Source of the DNA: Bombyx mori
Taxonomy: Eukaryota > Arthropoda > Insecta > Lepidoptera > Bombycidae
Reading direction: 5' to 3'
Assembly (NCBI RefSeq): GCF_030269925.1
Contig: NC_085112.1
Coordinates: forward strand, 558,001-622,000
Length of the DNA stretch: 64,000 bases
Shown here: positions 42,392 through 54,665 of the stretch, piece by piece
Numbering within the stretch: position 1 is the first letter of the stretch
How the letters are laid out: every line of letters begins with the position of its first letter
Made by a program: the position numbers and the translations under genes
Notes under the pieces: generated by a model
What the model saw: only the letters and a program-made list of their open reading frames with translations
Told to the model about the DNA's origin: nothing
Database searches by the model: none

Positions 42392-42890
42392 GATGGTTTT
42401 CTTGCCCGGGGGGGGCGTCCCCGGGACTTAAGGCACACTCGCCGAAAGGCGAGTCCCCTGAGTAGGAGTTCACCCCCTGTGCTTTACCAGCAACCAGGGG
42501 GGGGAGTGCCTCTGCCGTGAAAACGGCAGTTGGCTGGGGATTGGGGTGGAGTTTGGAAGGTGGGGGCCCACTGGGTTGTGAGTGCCACAACAAGCGGTGA
42601 TCGCAGTGGGGGTTCAGTCTTTAAAAAGACTGTTTTGCACGCCGAATAGATAAATAAATTTAATAATGAAATGAGTGGATGATAAATGAGTTGTCGTTTC
42701 GAGTGCAAAACTACGAACACGAAATACGCTTTACCGATTCAAGGTCGCGATGCCAGCGACAGAGCGTCCGGAATGCAAAACAACGTCGACGACAATGTCG
42801 TGCAATCCAAACACACGATCGCGACAGCAGCGACAATTTCTCGGGAAAACGCGTCCGGGCTCAACCGTGTTGCGATCGGAACTGTCGATT
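42392..42890 (-). promoter_or_regulatory. 5' UTR and presumed internal promoter of the Jockey element
   Basis: About 500 non-coding bases separate the 5' target duplication from the ORF1 start. The first 150 or so contain several cagcgaca/gcgacag-like words. That Jockey-clade 5' ends drive transcription internally is established; no promoter motif was proved here. Confidence 0.5.
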
Positions 42891-42902
42891 TGTTCTCTTC
42901 TA
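42891..42902. repeat. 12-bp target site duplication, second copy
   Basis: TGTTCTCTTCTA, identical to 37709-37720. Confidence 0.88.
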
Positions 42903-42932
42903 ATTTTCGTTCAACCGATTTATATCGTAATC

Positions 42933-42937
<5 letters not shown>

Positions 42938-42975
<38 letters not shown>
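42938..42975. repeat. (AG)n microsatellite
   Basis: About 18 uninterrupted AG dinucleotides, 35 bp beyond the Jockey insertion site. Confidence 0.9.
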
Positions 42976-42978
<3 letters not shown>

Positions 42979-43371
42979 CTTTATTGTACACCAAAAAACA
43001 AATAAACAGTGCGATACATTAAACACAAAAAAGTACAATTGGCGGTCTTATCGCTAAGAGCGATCTCTTCCAGACAACCATCAAGGTGGACAAGAATCAT
43101 TTGGAAACGTACTACGATCATAAATATACTGTTTGGAGTAACACAAAAAAAGCTATGCGCTTACGAAATCGAAATTCTTGGTAAGAAAATAAAACAGAAT
43201 TCGTGAAAAGATCTTGGTTGAGAATGGGCCAAACTGGATTATCCCGACGTCCCTTGAGACGGGGAGGCCGGAGAAAATGGGGCACTGGGATATTTACGCA
43301 ATACTGTAATCGTATATAATAAATAACCTGCTGATAGTAAGCAGTTTTTATTTTATTTAAATTACATAGAT

Positions 43372-43600
43372 ATAGGTTGGACGAGCTCACAGCCCACCCG
43401 GTGTTAAGTGGTTATTGGAGCCCATAGACATCTACAACTTATATGCGCCACCCACCTTGAGATATAAGTCCTATGGTCTCAAGTATAGTTACAACGGCTG
43501 CCCCACCCTTCAAACCGAAACGCATTACTGCTTCACGGCGGAAATAGGCGGGGTGGTGGTACCTACCCGTGCGTACTCATAAGAAGTCCTACCACCAGAA
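43372..43600 (-). repeat. Bm1 SINE, head missing
   Basis: The reverse copy runs from gacgagctcacagcccaccc to gaagtcctaccaccag, covering the body and 3' end. Confidence 0.85.
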
Positions 43601-43994
43601 CTATGTCCAGAAACAATTTGGTATACAAAGGTTTTTGAGAGCAAGACAAAAGTGACAGTATATATTTCGGTAGATGGTAATACCACGATCAGATTCAAGA
43701 AAAGTTTATTTTCTTCAATAAGATATTTCTGAGTCGAACTAAAGAGAGACCACATTCAACTAAGCTCATTAGTGCCCTAATATCACTGATCTTTTCCGTT
43801 ACCGGATTCATGTCTGTATACGGTGAGTGTCATTCCTGGGTTATAGACGTCACAAGCAGAAGATCTGCAGAGTTGTTTGGTATTCATTGGCTGTCGAAAC
43901 TCAACAACAACTTGCTACTCGCTTTCCAAGAAGGTTTCCTTTCAACTAATTAACCCCTACAACAACTAATTAAAAACTAATTAATTATCCCCTT

Positions 43995-44298
43995 GAAATT
44001 GAAACGCATTACTGGTTCGCAGCAGAAACCTACCTGGTGGTCTCTACACGTGAGGGCTCACAAAACGCCCTACCTTCAGTAATACGGATAATACGGGAAG
44101 AGTATTTTTAATGAAATTTTAAATTTTAAGAATTTTCTTTTTATTGCACGTGTTAATCTATTCACTGTGGAAATCATTCGTGAATTAAATACGTATATTA
44201 TTAGAAAAGTTGTAGCTGTTTGCAAAATCCGAATACTGGAACAGTAGTATCGTTCGATAGAAATGCACCGAGCGTCTTATCTTTTAGACCACGACTTC
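43995..44298 (-). repeat. Bm1 SINE, middle and tRNA-like head
   Basis: In reverse: aaacgcattactggttcgca, acgtgttaatctattcactg, a worn B-box side and cttttagaccacgactt at the head. The 3' half is missing. Confidence 0.65.
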
Positions 44299-45479
44299 AT
44301 TTTTAACATCCGCTGATCTGAGGATCTTAGGTACGGTAAAATGGTGCTTTTAAAAACAAACTAACAATGTATATCCATAAAAACCTTTTGTCTACACGAT
44401 AAACATAAACACAGCATCATTAAATTTCCACGGTGTACAACACAAAACACCGTGGTAATTGCGACCGGCTCGGAGGGGAGAACAAATGAAGCCATTCCCA
44501 CAAACCTTAGACGAAAAATATATTTGCAAGCACAGTTTAAAGCATTTTGTGCCTTATCTCTCCGGCTTTGAAACTTGAAATGACTTACATGGATTTTACC
44601 AGTCATTTCATAGGTGTTGCCGAGTAATTTTAGACAGTATGCTGTTGAAATAAGAGTGTTTTGTGAGATTTGTTGTTAGACTCTCGGGGTTGTGTTACAA
44701 GATGTGTGGTTTGTTGTAAATAATGATTTTATTCATGTAAGTCGAGACGTGTTTGTGCTGTGCTCACAATATAGGTGTTTGTTAAAGAAAATGGGTATTT
44801 GTATTTTTTTTAATTATTTATTTCGTTCTTGAGAGAAAGAGTTTAGGGCTTGCCATTAGTATTAACTAAGTGTATACTAAAAATTCAGAAACTCTGAGTG
44901 TCTACAAATGATGTAATATGTGTAATATGCATACCCTTACAGACTAGTGTTCATAGTGCAGTGACAATTTTAGAGTTACAATACAACTATGAGGATACAT
45001 AGACGATGTGCTGGTTATCGTATAGGGAATATCGCGTATGCTGACGTACAAAATTAAAATTGCCTCACCAATGAACCAAACCTATGTGAATGCTAATGAA
45101 AAGAACCCTTATCTCGCATCTATCGCGTGGTGTACCGCAGTAAATCCATGATGCGTATTACGGCCCCCGTCGACCCCATAACGAGCGCGCGCCAATAAAC
45201 CATTTACGAGAATATTCCGGAGATACCAGACCCCGCGAAACGTAAAACTATACCTTTTAAGAATTCTCCTCGGAGGATTGGAAATGTCAACGTTGAGGGT
45301 TTTGGCATTTTGTTTAATGACAGGAAACACAAACTTACTTCCGTTTGAAGTTAATTGAGGTATACAAATTGGAGAGAATAAGTTTCAATTTTTATAAAAG
45401 GGCAAGCAAGAGCTCCACAATTCGATAATCGAATTCACGAATTTCAAATTCCAACATTTGTTTTTAATTACATCTAGCC
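44299..45479. other. Intergenic DNA, no gene supported
   Basis: A minus-strand open stretch of 73 codons at 45109-45330 lies in a GC-richer block (about 45110-45300) but has no domain or signals I recognise. Confidence 0.3.
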
Positions 45480-45815
45480 TTAAGCATGGTAACTTTTTTA
45501 ATACGATTTTATTAGCTTCAGACGTTAGTATGTATGTAACGAAATCTTTGAACATGATTTTGATCCCTTTCAAAACGTCGGATTAACTCGAAATTTAGCA
45601 TACTTTTTAAGGACCGATGACAATTCAATATTTAAAAAAATTTGCATAAATCGAAATTCAACTAAAAAATGAAAAATAAATAATAGTTTAAAAAAACTAA
45701 AAAAACATGCTTTTATAGAAAATCCAACTAAAAAATAGAAAATACATTTTAATAAATTTGAATTAAAAATAGTATAAAAAAAAGATTTTATTTTAAAAAA
45801 GCGTTTTTTTTTTAA
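45480..45815. repeat. Interspersed repeat unit, copy 2
   Basis: This is the same unit as 36960-37290 in direct orientation, with substitutions and short indels, but without the second inverted arm. Confidence 0.6.
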
Positions 45816-45822
45816 CTATTAT

Positions 45823-45977
45823 TTTTTCTACCTATGCTGATAGCCTTGAGAGGCTATATCAGCATGCTAACACTGGCCATAGCAAGAACAGTGCTTCGCA
45901 GAATCGACCACCGGATCGAAAACCCGACCCACTGAGAAGATCTGGCGAGAAACCCTGTGGGCTTTGTCTATAGGTTA
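45823..45977 (-). mobile_element. Jockey-clade LINE 3' tail with internal deletion
   Basis: A T-run, tacctatgctgatagccttg, then a skip to gctaacactggccatagcaa and agaatcgaccaccggatcga. About 50 bp of the standard tail are missing. Confidence 0.7.
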
Positions 45978-46800
45978 AATGGTAACTATAAATATTACTT
46001 AGTTAAAAAGTGTGGCCACAGTACAAAAGGTACATGAGGTGGAGACTGGACAGAGAAGGTGGCATTATAAACGCCAAAAAGATAATGAGCTACGGAAAAT
46101 GTATTCAGAATCGCAGAGAATTGGTCATTTTAATTATTTCAATTTACGTAAACGCGTACTTTCAAAAAGAAAATCCCTTTGAATATACCATCAAAAAGCC
46201 GTGAAGTAGGTTCTTAGACGTACATATTCGCGTCAATCAGTGCACTAGACGTGAGTAACGGCCAAGCAACATGTCGAGTGGCTTTACGAAATGACTCAGC
46301 TTATTTTAAAAATAAGAAACGAATTTCCATCAAAACATCCACGGACGTGTTCAATTTAGTACAATCTCCCCTTCGTGAAATTGAGCGTCAGTAACGCTTC
46401 GGAGGGCCGGCGCGAGGGCGCGATGATTTGTGCCGATCGCGCTGATACAAAGTAACACCGGCTCGGGCAGGACCCAAGAACATGACCTGAATTTGTACAA
46501 ATAAAGCTTACCGCAATTCACGAGGAAAATCTCTCGTTAGATAAGATCGCGGTTAGCTTTTTCTGCGCTTATATTAGATTTATAGAACGCTATCTTGGAT
46601 TACGAAGCCAAACGTGTTTCTGGATTTATTTGAGACCGGCTAAAGTCAGGCGACGGTAAAAGCGATGCTACACGTCAGCATCTAGGTGATAGCAAGTTTG
46701 AGATGGAAATACCATTAGACTTTGCTATCCTTCTGAATGAAACGTACAAATGTTTTGCAGCAGAAGTAATTTGGTTAGTGGTTACAAGTAAAAGCAATAC
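45978..46800. other. Intergenic DNA, no gene seen
   Basis: A GC-rich patch at about 46390-46490 stands out but carries no frame or motif I can name. Confidence 0.35.
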
Positions 46801-46802
46801 GA

Positions 46803-47430
46803 TTTTTTTTGTCTTTGTAGGCAGACGAGTATACGGCCCACCTAATGGTAAGTGGTTACCGTCGCTCATGGACGTCAGCAATGCCAGAGGCAGAGCCAAG
46901 CCGCTGCCTACCATTAAGTACTCTCCGCGAGCTACGTTTGAAGAAGGACATGTCATAGCGCTCTGGAAACACCGTGGAGGGGAGCTCATCCAAAACCGGA
47001 TGGTTCGTGGCAGAAAAGATCTTCGGAAATGCACTATCGATGAATGCAGCGGTTCCAGATAATATGGATGAACTCTGCTCCGATGGCGGGAGGTGCGATA
47101 ATAAAAGGGAGAGGAGGGGATCATCTCGAATAATTCCTCAAAGCATTCCCCATGGAACATACGGTATAAAACACAGAGAGAACCGAAGTCCCTCCGTAGA
47201 CCCAGATGTTCCAAGCGACATCTAACTATAGCATTCACATCTGTCATTTTGTCCGTGTCCACCACAAGTTCCGTTCTCGTCGGCATGTCCGGTCCATTTT
47301 TCTTCTAAAAGAATAGTTCCCGCACCCTTATACGCAAGGTCCCCTCCAAGACAGTAAGTGTGATCGTGCAATACAACCGCATGTCGCACCCCACACCTTA
47401 TTATGATAATGTTTCACGCATCATTACTCT
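46803..47430 (-). mobile_element. CR1-like LINE, ORF2 C-terminus and 3' UTR
   Basis: The longest copy of this family in the window. The minus strand encodes VRCRLEHLGLRRDFGSLCVL, YRMFHGECFEELFEMIP, HRSRVHPYYLEPLHSS and FRRSFLPRTIRFW, then shifts frame near CCTCCACGG; the later part (VARGEYLMVGSGLALPLALL in another frame) is the 3' UTR read through. The A-tail reads as a T-run near 46803. It is a broken reverse transcriptase end. Confidence 0.78.
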
Positions 47431-47802
47431 AACGGACCTGCTGGCTGGTTGCGAAAATAAATATCAAATTATATTTTATTTCTATTACCAGATGTTCCTG
47501 GATAGCATGTTTTTATAATATGTATGTGCGGTTAGTTGAGTTGGGTTAATAGCTAATAAATTTCTAACATTGGCATAATAAAGCGCTGAAGTAAAATTAG
47601 TCAGGTGGTTTAGTCAGTAATTCGAACGATATGACAATATAAGTGTTGAGAACGCTTGAAATTCATTTAACTTTGAGATCCCATTGCACGTTAAAACTCC
47701 ATTTAAACGCATTGCAGATTAGTGAATGATAAGTAATGAGCTTGCATATGCGCTAAAATTCTAAGTATTCTAAAAGCAATAGAAGCTTTCATTAGAAGAA
47801 TA

Positions 47803-48043
47803 ATACTGGTGGTAGGACCTCTTGTGAGTCCGCGCGGGTAGGTACCACCAACCTGCCTATTTCTGCCGTGAAGCAGTAATGTGTTTCGGTTTAAAGAGTG
47901 GGGCAGCCCTTCTAACTATACTTAGAACTTATATCTCAAGGTAGGTGGCGCATTTAAGTCGTAGATGTCTGTGGGTTCCAGTAACCACTTAACACCAGGT
48001 GGGCTGTAAGCTCTTCCACCCATCTAAGTAATAAAAAAAAAGG
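47803..48043 (+). repeat. Bm1 SINE, head missing
   Basis: From tactggtggtaggacctctt to aagtaataaaaaaaaa; a few substitutions. Confidence 0.88.
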
Positions 48044-48425
48044 TCCTATGGCTCATCAGATCAGATAATATTTTTTTTTTTTATTAACAACACCCCTTTT
48101 TTTAGAACACCACTTTACCTTTGATCCCCCTACGGTGAAAGTACCCTTTGTTCGCAACAACACCGTCAAACAATGCCAAAACTTAATGCCAGTTTTAATA
48201 AAGCCCTGTCAACTAACATTTATTAGCGTCGTCCGGGTTATTGTGGGGGAGACGGAAGCCCCTGCAACCGACCGTGTTAATTTGTTGAAATAATTCTCGT
48301 TCCTTTGTTCGATTTTGATAAATTGCTTTATAATTTTGAAGTGAAACTTCCTTATCGGCGTTGGAAAAAAATTTACCGTCACATTTTTCGGTTACGCGTC
48401 ACATTTTTCCGTTACGCGCCATCTT

Positions 48426-49060
48426 TTAATTAACGGCTGTATGTTCTGAAGTATGGATGCGCATTTGAGAAACCGACCTCATGTCTCAAGGTGGGTCACG
48501 GAATACATTTTGTAATTGCAATAATCCCAGGTAACCCACTTAATATCACGTGGACCGTGCTATTATTGTTATTACGTAAAATAATAGGAAGAAAAGTACC
48601 AGGGTATTATGATATCAAAGAGATGTATTATTATAACTTTACTCTGACGTACAGCCTTCTTTATTAATTAACGGCTGTATGTTCTGAAGTATGGATTCCG
48701 ATTTGAGAAATTGACCTCATGTCTCCAGGTGGATTACGGAAATCATTTTGTAATTCCAATAATCTCAGGGAGCCCACTTAATAATATCACGTGGACCGTG
48801 CTATTTATTACTGTTATTACGTAAAATAATAGGAAGAAAAGTACCAGGGTATTATGATAGCAAAGAGATTTATTAATAATTAACGGCGGTATGTTCTGAA
48901 GCATGGTTTCGGATTTGAGAAATCGACCTCATGTCTCAAGGTGGGTCAAACTTCACGAACCTCAGGAACCCCATTTAACACCACGTGGACCGTGCTATTA
49001 TTATTAATTTATAGGAAGAAAAGTACCAGGGTATTATGATATCAAAGAGATGTATTATTA
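48426..49060. repeat. Three-copy tandem repeat, unit about 180-240 bp
   Basis: Copies start at 48426, 48664 and 48878 with (tt)aattaacggc.gtatgttctg. They share cgacctcatgtctcaaggtg, cacgtggaccgtgctatt and aggaagaaaagtaccagggt, and each ends near gatatcaaagagatgtatta. Copies differ by small indels, mainly in the TTATTACG stretch. The middle resembles Bm1-like text. Confidence 0.8.
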
Positions 49061-49329
49061 AAATGCTGTAATAATCTTAGTAGCAAAAAGGTAAAGTGAA
49101 ATAATTGTATTATTTGTATTCATGTCTATGATAATAAAATCCTTTTGTTTAAACTTTATCTAATTTAACTTTATTTAACCAATTTCTAGAAAGTTGCATG
49201 TAGATCATTTTTCGAAAAATAAGGCCATAAACAAGTTTCACTTCTTACGTGTGTACACTAGTACACGCACACATTTTTTTTCTAATTTACTATAACCAGG
49301 GTAACATGTTCCACGATGCTCTCCGTCAA

Positions 49330-49415
49330 GCCAAGAGAGAAACGTGATAGAATGATGCAACGGAAAGCCACGACCTTCAATAATGAGGAAAACGACGCAA
49401 CTAGGAGGAGTCAGG
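49330..49415 (+). mobile_element. Worn RTE-like LINE tail
   Basis: Text around aagccacgaccttcaataatgagg parallels the gaggccacgaccctcagcac end at 17.6 kb. Confidence 0.35.
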
Positions 49416-49734
49416 GTGCACTACGAGTCTGCACCGGAAGGTACAGCCACCACATCTGTCGCGAAGTCTTCAAGGATTCCGAGTCATAGTAAAAACAGCC
49501 GCTATGCGATACTTTTGAGACTAGAACGTGAAAGATCAGGATGGTGGTATTCAAGTTTGATGTTTATAACCTCATTAGACCAGGTAGATCGTGTTTGAAG
49601 CAGGACCAAAGCTGCTATGTACACAAAACGTTTAATGTTTTTTTTTGTAAATACTACGACAAAAGATTCAAATCCGCCAAATGTATTTGTTGTGAAAATA
49701 AACAGAATATAACCTGAATTTTTGTTTGCTATAA

Positions 49735-49984
49735 TCTATACTAATATATTATTTTACAGTAGTTTTTACGGATGTTCCGTTATAACTACTGAATCATGGA
49801 TCCGATTGATTTGAAACTTGGTACCCATGTAGAAAATACATGCACTTAATGGATAAGCTAATATTTATATGAGTGTTGGACTCCCTACACCAGTTGTGGA
49901 GGCGTTAATGATGACAATCATTGTGGGGGTGCGAAATAATAATGTTAATTTTAAATACCCAGCGAAGCGGACGGGTACCGCTAG
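49735..49984 (+). mobile_element. Non-autonomous Helitron-like element (250 bp)
   Basis: It starts TCTATACTAATATATTATT after an A and ends gcggacgggtaccgCTAG before a T: canonical Helitron TC...CTAG ends and A|T insertion. It contains tccgttataactactgaatc and gatttgaaacttggtaccca, common to lepidopteran Helitron ends. Confidence 0.75.
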
Positions 49985-50254
49985 TATATTATATTGTTCG
50001 TATAACATATCTTAAATCATAAATACGCAAGCTTTTTGTAAAGCTTTAAAATAGCTTTCGATCGACAATGCTCACGTACGAGGGGAGCTTCGACACGACT
50101 CTACAGCCGGAAGCAGTTAGTTACGGCGGGATAAATAGGCCGGTTCTACCCTGATTACAGATAGCTCGTGATCCGAATACGGATGCTGTAGATCTAATCT
50201 TGCATTGTAAAGGATCGCTATTATTTATGTATTTGAAATGTTTTGTTATTCTAA

Positions 50255-50460
50255 TGAACTACGTACTTTACAAATGTTCATGATTGACTTTTACGATGAG
50301 GCAATAGCAATCTTATGGAGTCACCATCATCGTAAAGGCGTCTTTTGAGTCCGCTTGGGGAGGTACCACCACCCTTCCCTATTTCTGCCGTCTAAAAGTT
50401 ACTAGACTAACTTCCATAAACTGAAAATGTGTCCATCCATCTAAATAATAATAAAAATAG
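50255..50460 (+). repeat. Degenerate Bm1 SINE
   Basis: Faded acaaatgttcatgattgact, ttgagtccgcttggggaggt and ctatttctgccgt blocks; the A-rich end follows ccatctaaataat. Confidence 0.6.
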
Positions 50461-52856
50461 AAAAATGAGTTAACTTTTACGCTATCGAGAACGTTGCAAA
50501 ACTCTCACTAAGCATAGTGATAACATTTCTGAGTGAGATTATCTCGTATACGGCAACATAGAAATGGTATTCTCGTTTATGACGACAGTTCCCTATGAGC
50601 AACAAAGGGTTGAGTTTGTTAAGATGTACATATTTTAACATGTAGTTTGTAGGGGCTATTTTTGAGAGGGCTAAGGGAACCTGAACTTTAGCTAGCATGG
50701 TGGGATCTTTGTTGACGGTAACATGCCAATTAGACGAAACCAATGTTTACGAATGTTTGCTCAGATTTCTTGGATAGGAGTATTTTAGAGTTAGAATGTA
50801 TGGTATCGACTTAGAATAGCACCACCTGTCTTTTTCCATGGCCAGCAGTGTCCTCTGAATATTGGACTGCGTACTGCAATTGCAAACCGACCTTAACTGA
50901 TGGTAGGGCGTATTCGCCTCGACGACCTGTCGGCCGGGCTCCTTGGGATGGCACCGCGAGTCTGGTTGTAGTATTAACCGCGGAAACCCCTACTCTGATC
51001 GATTTCTAACCACAGGTGGAGATCGGACTTTCGGTGAGAGGGGAGTCGGTTGGTAGGTAGGACTCTAAAAATATCCTAAAAACATATTCAGACCGTAAAA
51101 TCCCGCATACCCCGCGCGTCCCCTACGCTCGGACACCTTGTACGAAGATCACCGCCCTAACCAAAAAAAAGCAGGAATATACACCGCCATCCTACCCATT
51201 TCTACCGCGAAGCAGAATGAAGACACTACAGACTTCATCTAATCTCAAAGTGGGTAGCACCATTCGTTCTAAGGTAGTCTATTTAAGTATATCAATAAAT
51301 TACTTAACCTGTTTCCTGCCGACACGCTTTAGTCAGCATTCTTTGGCACAACAATCCAACACCCCTACACCGGATTTGTCACGCATTTCCAATTGGAGTG
51401 GCACACGCGCTACCAATTATGAACAATCGATAATAGAATCACGACAATCGTCTGAGGGATACGCGTAGTGGTTATTGTGGTTAGCTAATGATTATTAAAC
51501 CCCAAAATCTTCATTGAACTGCACTTTTTCTTTATATTTGTCGATCGTTTTGAATTCTAGAACTATAATGGTGCAAAATTCGTCCCTAATACCGGATAGT
51601 GCGTTTTAAGAGATCACTTTAAATAATCAGTTCTAAATTAAGATATCCAAGTACTAAATAATCGATTAGGATTTATTTGTACTTAGACCTAATTAGCAGT
51701 TCATTAAAGTACCCTATTATTGGTTAATAATTGGAGTAGAAATATGCGGCACGTGTATAGACTGTACCAATGTACATAGTATCGCTAACGGGATATCCTG
51801 TCTTGATCAACAATGAAAACCCGTCACGTTCAGAAGTTTCAACAAAACGAAAAACACATAACTACAGCTAGCTGCGCGTATTTTAAGATAGCTTCTATCA
51901 AACAGCCTCGCGTTTCAAACCTACATTCGTTTCTTTCACGTCACCTGCCACATTATATTAGCATAGGACAAAAGTTTCGACTTTGCTCCGCGCCGCGGCG
52001 CTACCCATCAAATATTCATGACGAGGGGGCTCCCACCCCACGCTGTGGAAACTTCTGGTGCACGAAAGCCTTAGGGCATTTCTAAAATTGTATTTCTCTT
52101 ACATAATACTCGTTGGATTTATATTTCAGGGTTATTTTGTTTGTTATGTTTCGGATTGAAAATGTTAGGTTTGATAGATTTTAAGATGGGTTTGTCTAAA
52201 TAGGTCGATGCCGTCACTATACTTTATCTGTCGTGAAGCAGTTGTCAATTTTGTTGTCAAGGGTAAGATAGTCCTTATTCTGGAGCATTCGAGATTTGCA
52301 CTTCACATTATCTCAAAGGGGTTTATACCCGCGTATTTGATATGGTAACATGGGGGCTACTTAGACACATGTCTACTCTCTAATCTCGCATTCGTTGCTT
52401 CGTCGATAAGCGGCATTAATGGTGAAAGTTAATCTCAGTATTTTTGGTAAATATGTTTGGTATCCAGGTTGTGGTATGTATACTTGAATTGCAGCAAATA
52501 AAAATAAAACAGGAGAATATCGCAGCTTGGTGAATAAAGGATTTTAACTATTAATTTAATTCAATTAATTTAATGTTTCGTCATATAAGTGGAACTGCTG
52601 CAAATAGTTAAATAAGCCAAAAACCGTTTATTGTCTTTAGACGTGGTTTTAACAACGTTTTCGGGGAACAAGGGAAAATATTAATCTGATTTATATGTTT
52701 CGAGTCTATTAGTCGATGGGTTAACGTCTGTAACCGGAGCGGGGGTCGAATTGGGGCTAATTGATGCAATTACTGAACCGGAGTGGAGGCGCTCAGTAAT
52801 TACACTGTTATAATCAATGTAAATTATTATTATTTTTACCATACATCTTTTTGTTG
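50461..52856. other. Gene-free stretch
   Basis: There is a GC-richer unassigned block at about 50830-51150 and another at about 51960-52080; the plus-strand 90-codon frame at 51813-52085 has no recognisable domain. The rest is AT-rich. Confidence 0.35.
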
Positions 52857-53010
52857 TAGCTTAGACGGGTGGGCGTGGTCATGGCTCACCCAGTGCTATT
52901 TTTTTTTATTGCTTAGTTGAGTGGACGAGCTCACGGCCCACCTGGTGTTAAGTGGTTACCGAATCCGATAATAAACACAATGCTGCCACTTACCTTGGGA
53001 CAGGAGGTTT
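52857..53010 (-). repeat. Two abutting Bm1 3'-end fragments
   Basis: Two reverse starts in succession: gcttagacgggtgggcgtgg at 52858 and gcttagttgagtggacgagc near 52911, separated by a T-run, so one SINE end was inserted beside another. Confidence 0.6.
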
Positions 53011-53068
53011 AAGATTCAGCTACATATATAACATAGTAGGCCAATTGACATACATCGAAAACCTGGTT

Positions 53069-53313
53069 TACTGGTGGTAGGACCACTTGTGAGTCCGCAT
53101 GGGTAGGTACCACCACCCAGTCTATTTCTGCCGTGAAACAGTAATGCGTTTCGGTTTGAAGGGTGGGGCAGCCATTATAACTATACTTGAGACCTTAGAA
53201 CTTATACCTCAAGGTGGGTGGCGCATTTACGTTTTAAATGTCTATGGGCTCCAGTAAACACTTAACACCAGGTGGGCTGTGAGCTCGTCCACCCATCTAA
53301 GCAAGAAAAAAAA
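53069..53313 (+). repeat. Bm1 SINE, head missing
   Basis: tactggtggtaggaccactt through cacccatctaagcaagaaaa; well preserved. Confidence 0.88.
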
Positions 53314-53962
53314 GCCCAAACTTATTTGAATAAAAATTATATGTGGTCGAAGTACAAATTACTTCTATTTTTCGTTATTGCTAACGATGGACAGGCTTAA
53401 TTAGAGCCCACCTGTTATTAAGTGGTTAGTTCTAAATGTCAGTTATATTGTATAACGGCTTTTATGTCCCGTTAAACGAGAATCCATATCTGGGATCAAA
53501 ATAATAGTATGGTGCTATGTCTACGGAATTCCAATACGCCCCATCCCAGAAGCTAAGCTGACTGCCAGTACAAACGGAAGGGCATGATGTGTGGGAAGCT
53601 TCGTGCTTATTGGCTCGATAAAGCTTTCTGGTCAGGCGTCACCTAAGCTCTGATCGAAGCTCGCGGCTTGGAAACTTGTCTTTTATAAAATTCAAAGAAT
53701 ATTCTCGAAGCTAAACACAAAATTACGTAACAACAGAATATCAAAGTGGAGACAATAGATTCAATTATAATGGTTTCCCGACGTAACTAAGTTTGCTTGA
53801 CAAATTCCACAATCGATGTCGCTATGTGTGGGCCACGAGATAAGTGTTTTTTATTTATACACAAAGGCAATGGAAAATCGCTATTAAATTGGTCCGCAAG
53901 CTCATAAGCGCTTCTATGCTAATTAAAATAGACCACCATTTTTGTTTTAAAGGAATCGAGTC

Positions 53963-54389
53963 GACATTTAGCTGGAACTCATAACATCTTTGCGACCGGA
54001 TTAGATAGAAAAGTAGTATTACTGCCCGCTCATAACAAGCTCTACCCAGAGCAATTGAGAGAAGAATTAGAATAGGCGGCGTAGTTAGAACCTTCCCATA
54101 GATAGTGATCGATAAAAATAAATCCTGTGAATATAATATTGACTTATTTCAACATAACAAATCACATAGCGACAAATTTAGCTGGAACTCATAATAATCT
54201 TTGCGACCGGATTAGAAAGAAAAGTAGCATTACTGCCGGCTCATAACAAGCTCTACCCAGAGAAATTGAGAGAAGAATTTAAAATAAGGCAGCGTAGTTA
54301 GAACTATCCCACAGATACTGATCGATAAAAATAAATCCCGTGAATATAATATTGACTTCAATTTTCAATTTAACAAATCACATAGCGAC
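53963..54389. repeat. Tandem duplication, two units of 208 and 219 bp
   Basis: Units 53963-54170 and 54171-54389 share atttagctggaactcataa, ctttgcgaccggattaga, cataacaagctctacccaga, gatcgataaaaataaatcc and aacaaatcacatagcga, with scattered substitutions and small indels. Confidence 0.85.
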
Positions 54390-54555
54390 CAGCCTCACAT
54401 TTTATGGCCACATCTGAAAGATCGGGAATTGTAACAAGCTCGTCGTGTGGTTGTGACGGGCAAATTGGAGCGGAGATATGCGAGGGGGGGCATTACTGTA
54501 TGGCTTGTAACCAGTGATGGATTCGCACTGGTAATTCAAGGAAAATTGTAAAAGG

Positions 54556-54665
54556 CAGTTGTGTTAGGCAGCGGCTTGACTATGCCCCTGGCATTACTGA
54601 ACTCCATGGGTGACGGTAACTACTCACCATCAGGTGGTACGCTCGTCTGCCTAATTACAGAAAAC
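54556..54665 (+). mobile_element. CR1-like LINE 3' end
   Basis: ggcagcggcttgactatgcc, gcattactgaactccatggg and caccatcaggtggtacgctc match the 3' block of the family. Confidence 0.65.

Larger units (their letters stand above)
37721..42890 (-). mobile_element. Full-length Jockey-clade LINE (5,170 bp)
   Basis: It has a poly-A tail (T-run 37721-37739), 3' UTR to 37935, ORF2 37936-40824, ORF1 40838-42391 and a 5' UTR of about 500 bp (42392-42890), bounded by an exact 12-bp target duplication. Both frames are open. Jockey-clade elements carry an internal promoter in the 5' UTR, which is present in full here, so the copy could be retrotransposition-competent. The coding region is strikingly GC-rich (ORF1 most of all) against an AT-rich host background. 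Confidence 0.93.

Noticed and set aside
46390..46490. GC-rich patch as a structural RNA
   Set aside because: I could not see a convincing stem arrangement or any known RNA family.
48426..49060. CRISPR array suggested by three repeats
   Set aside because: The units are about 200 bp and contiguous, without short repeats and unique spacers, and the genome is an insect's.
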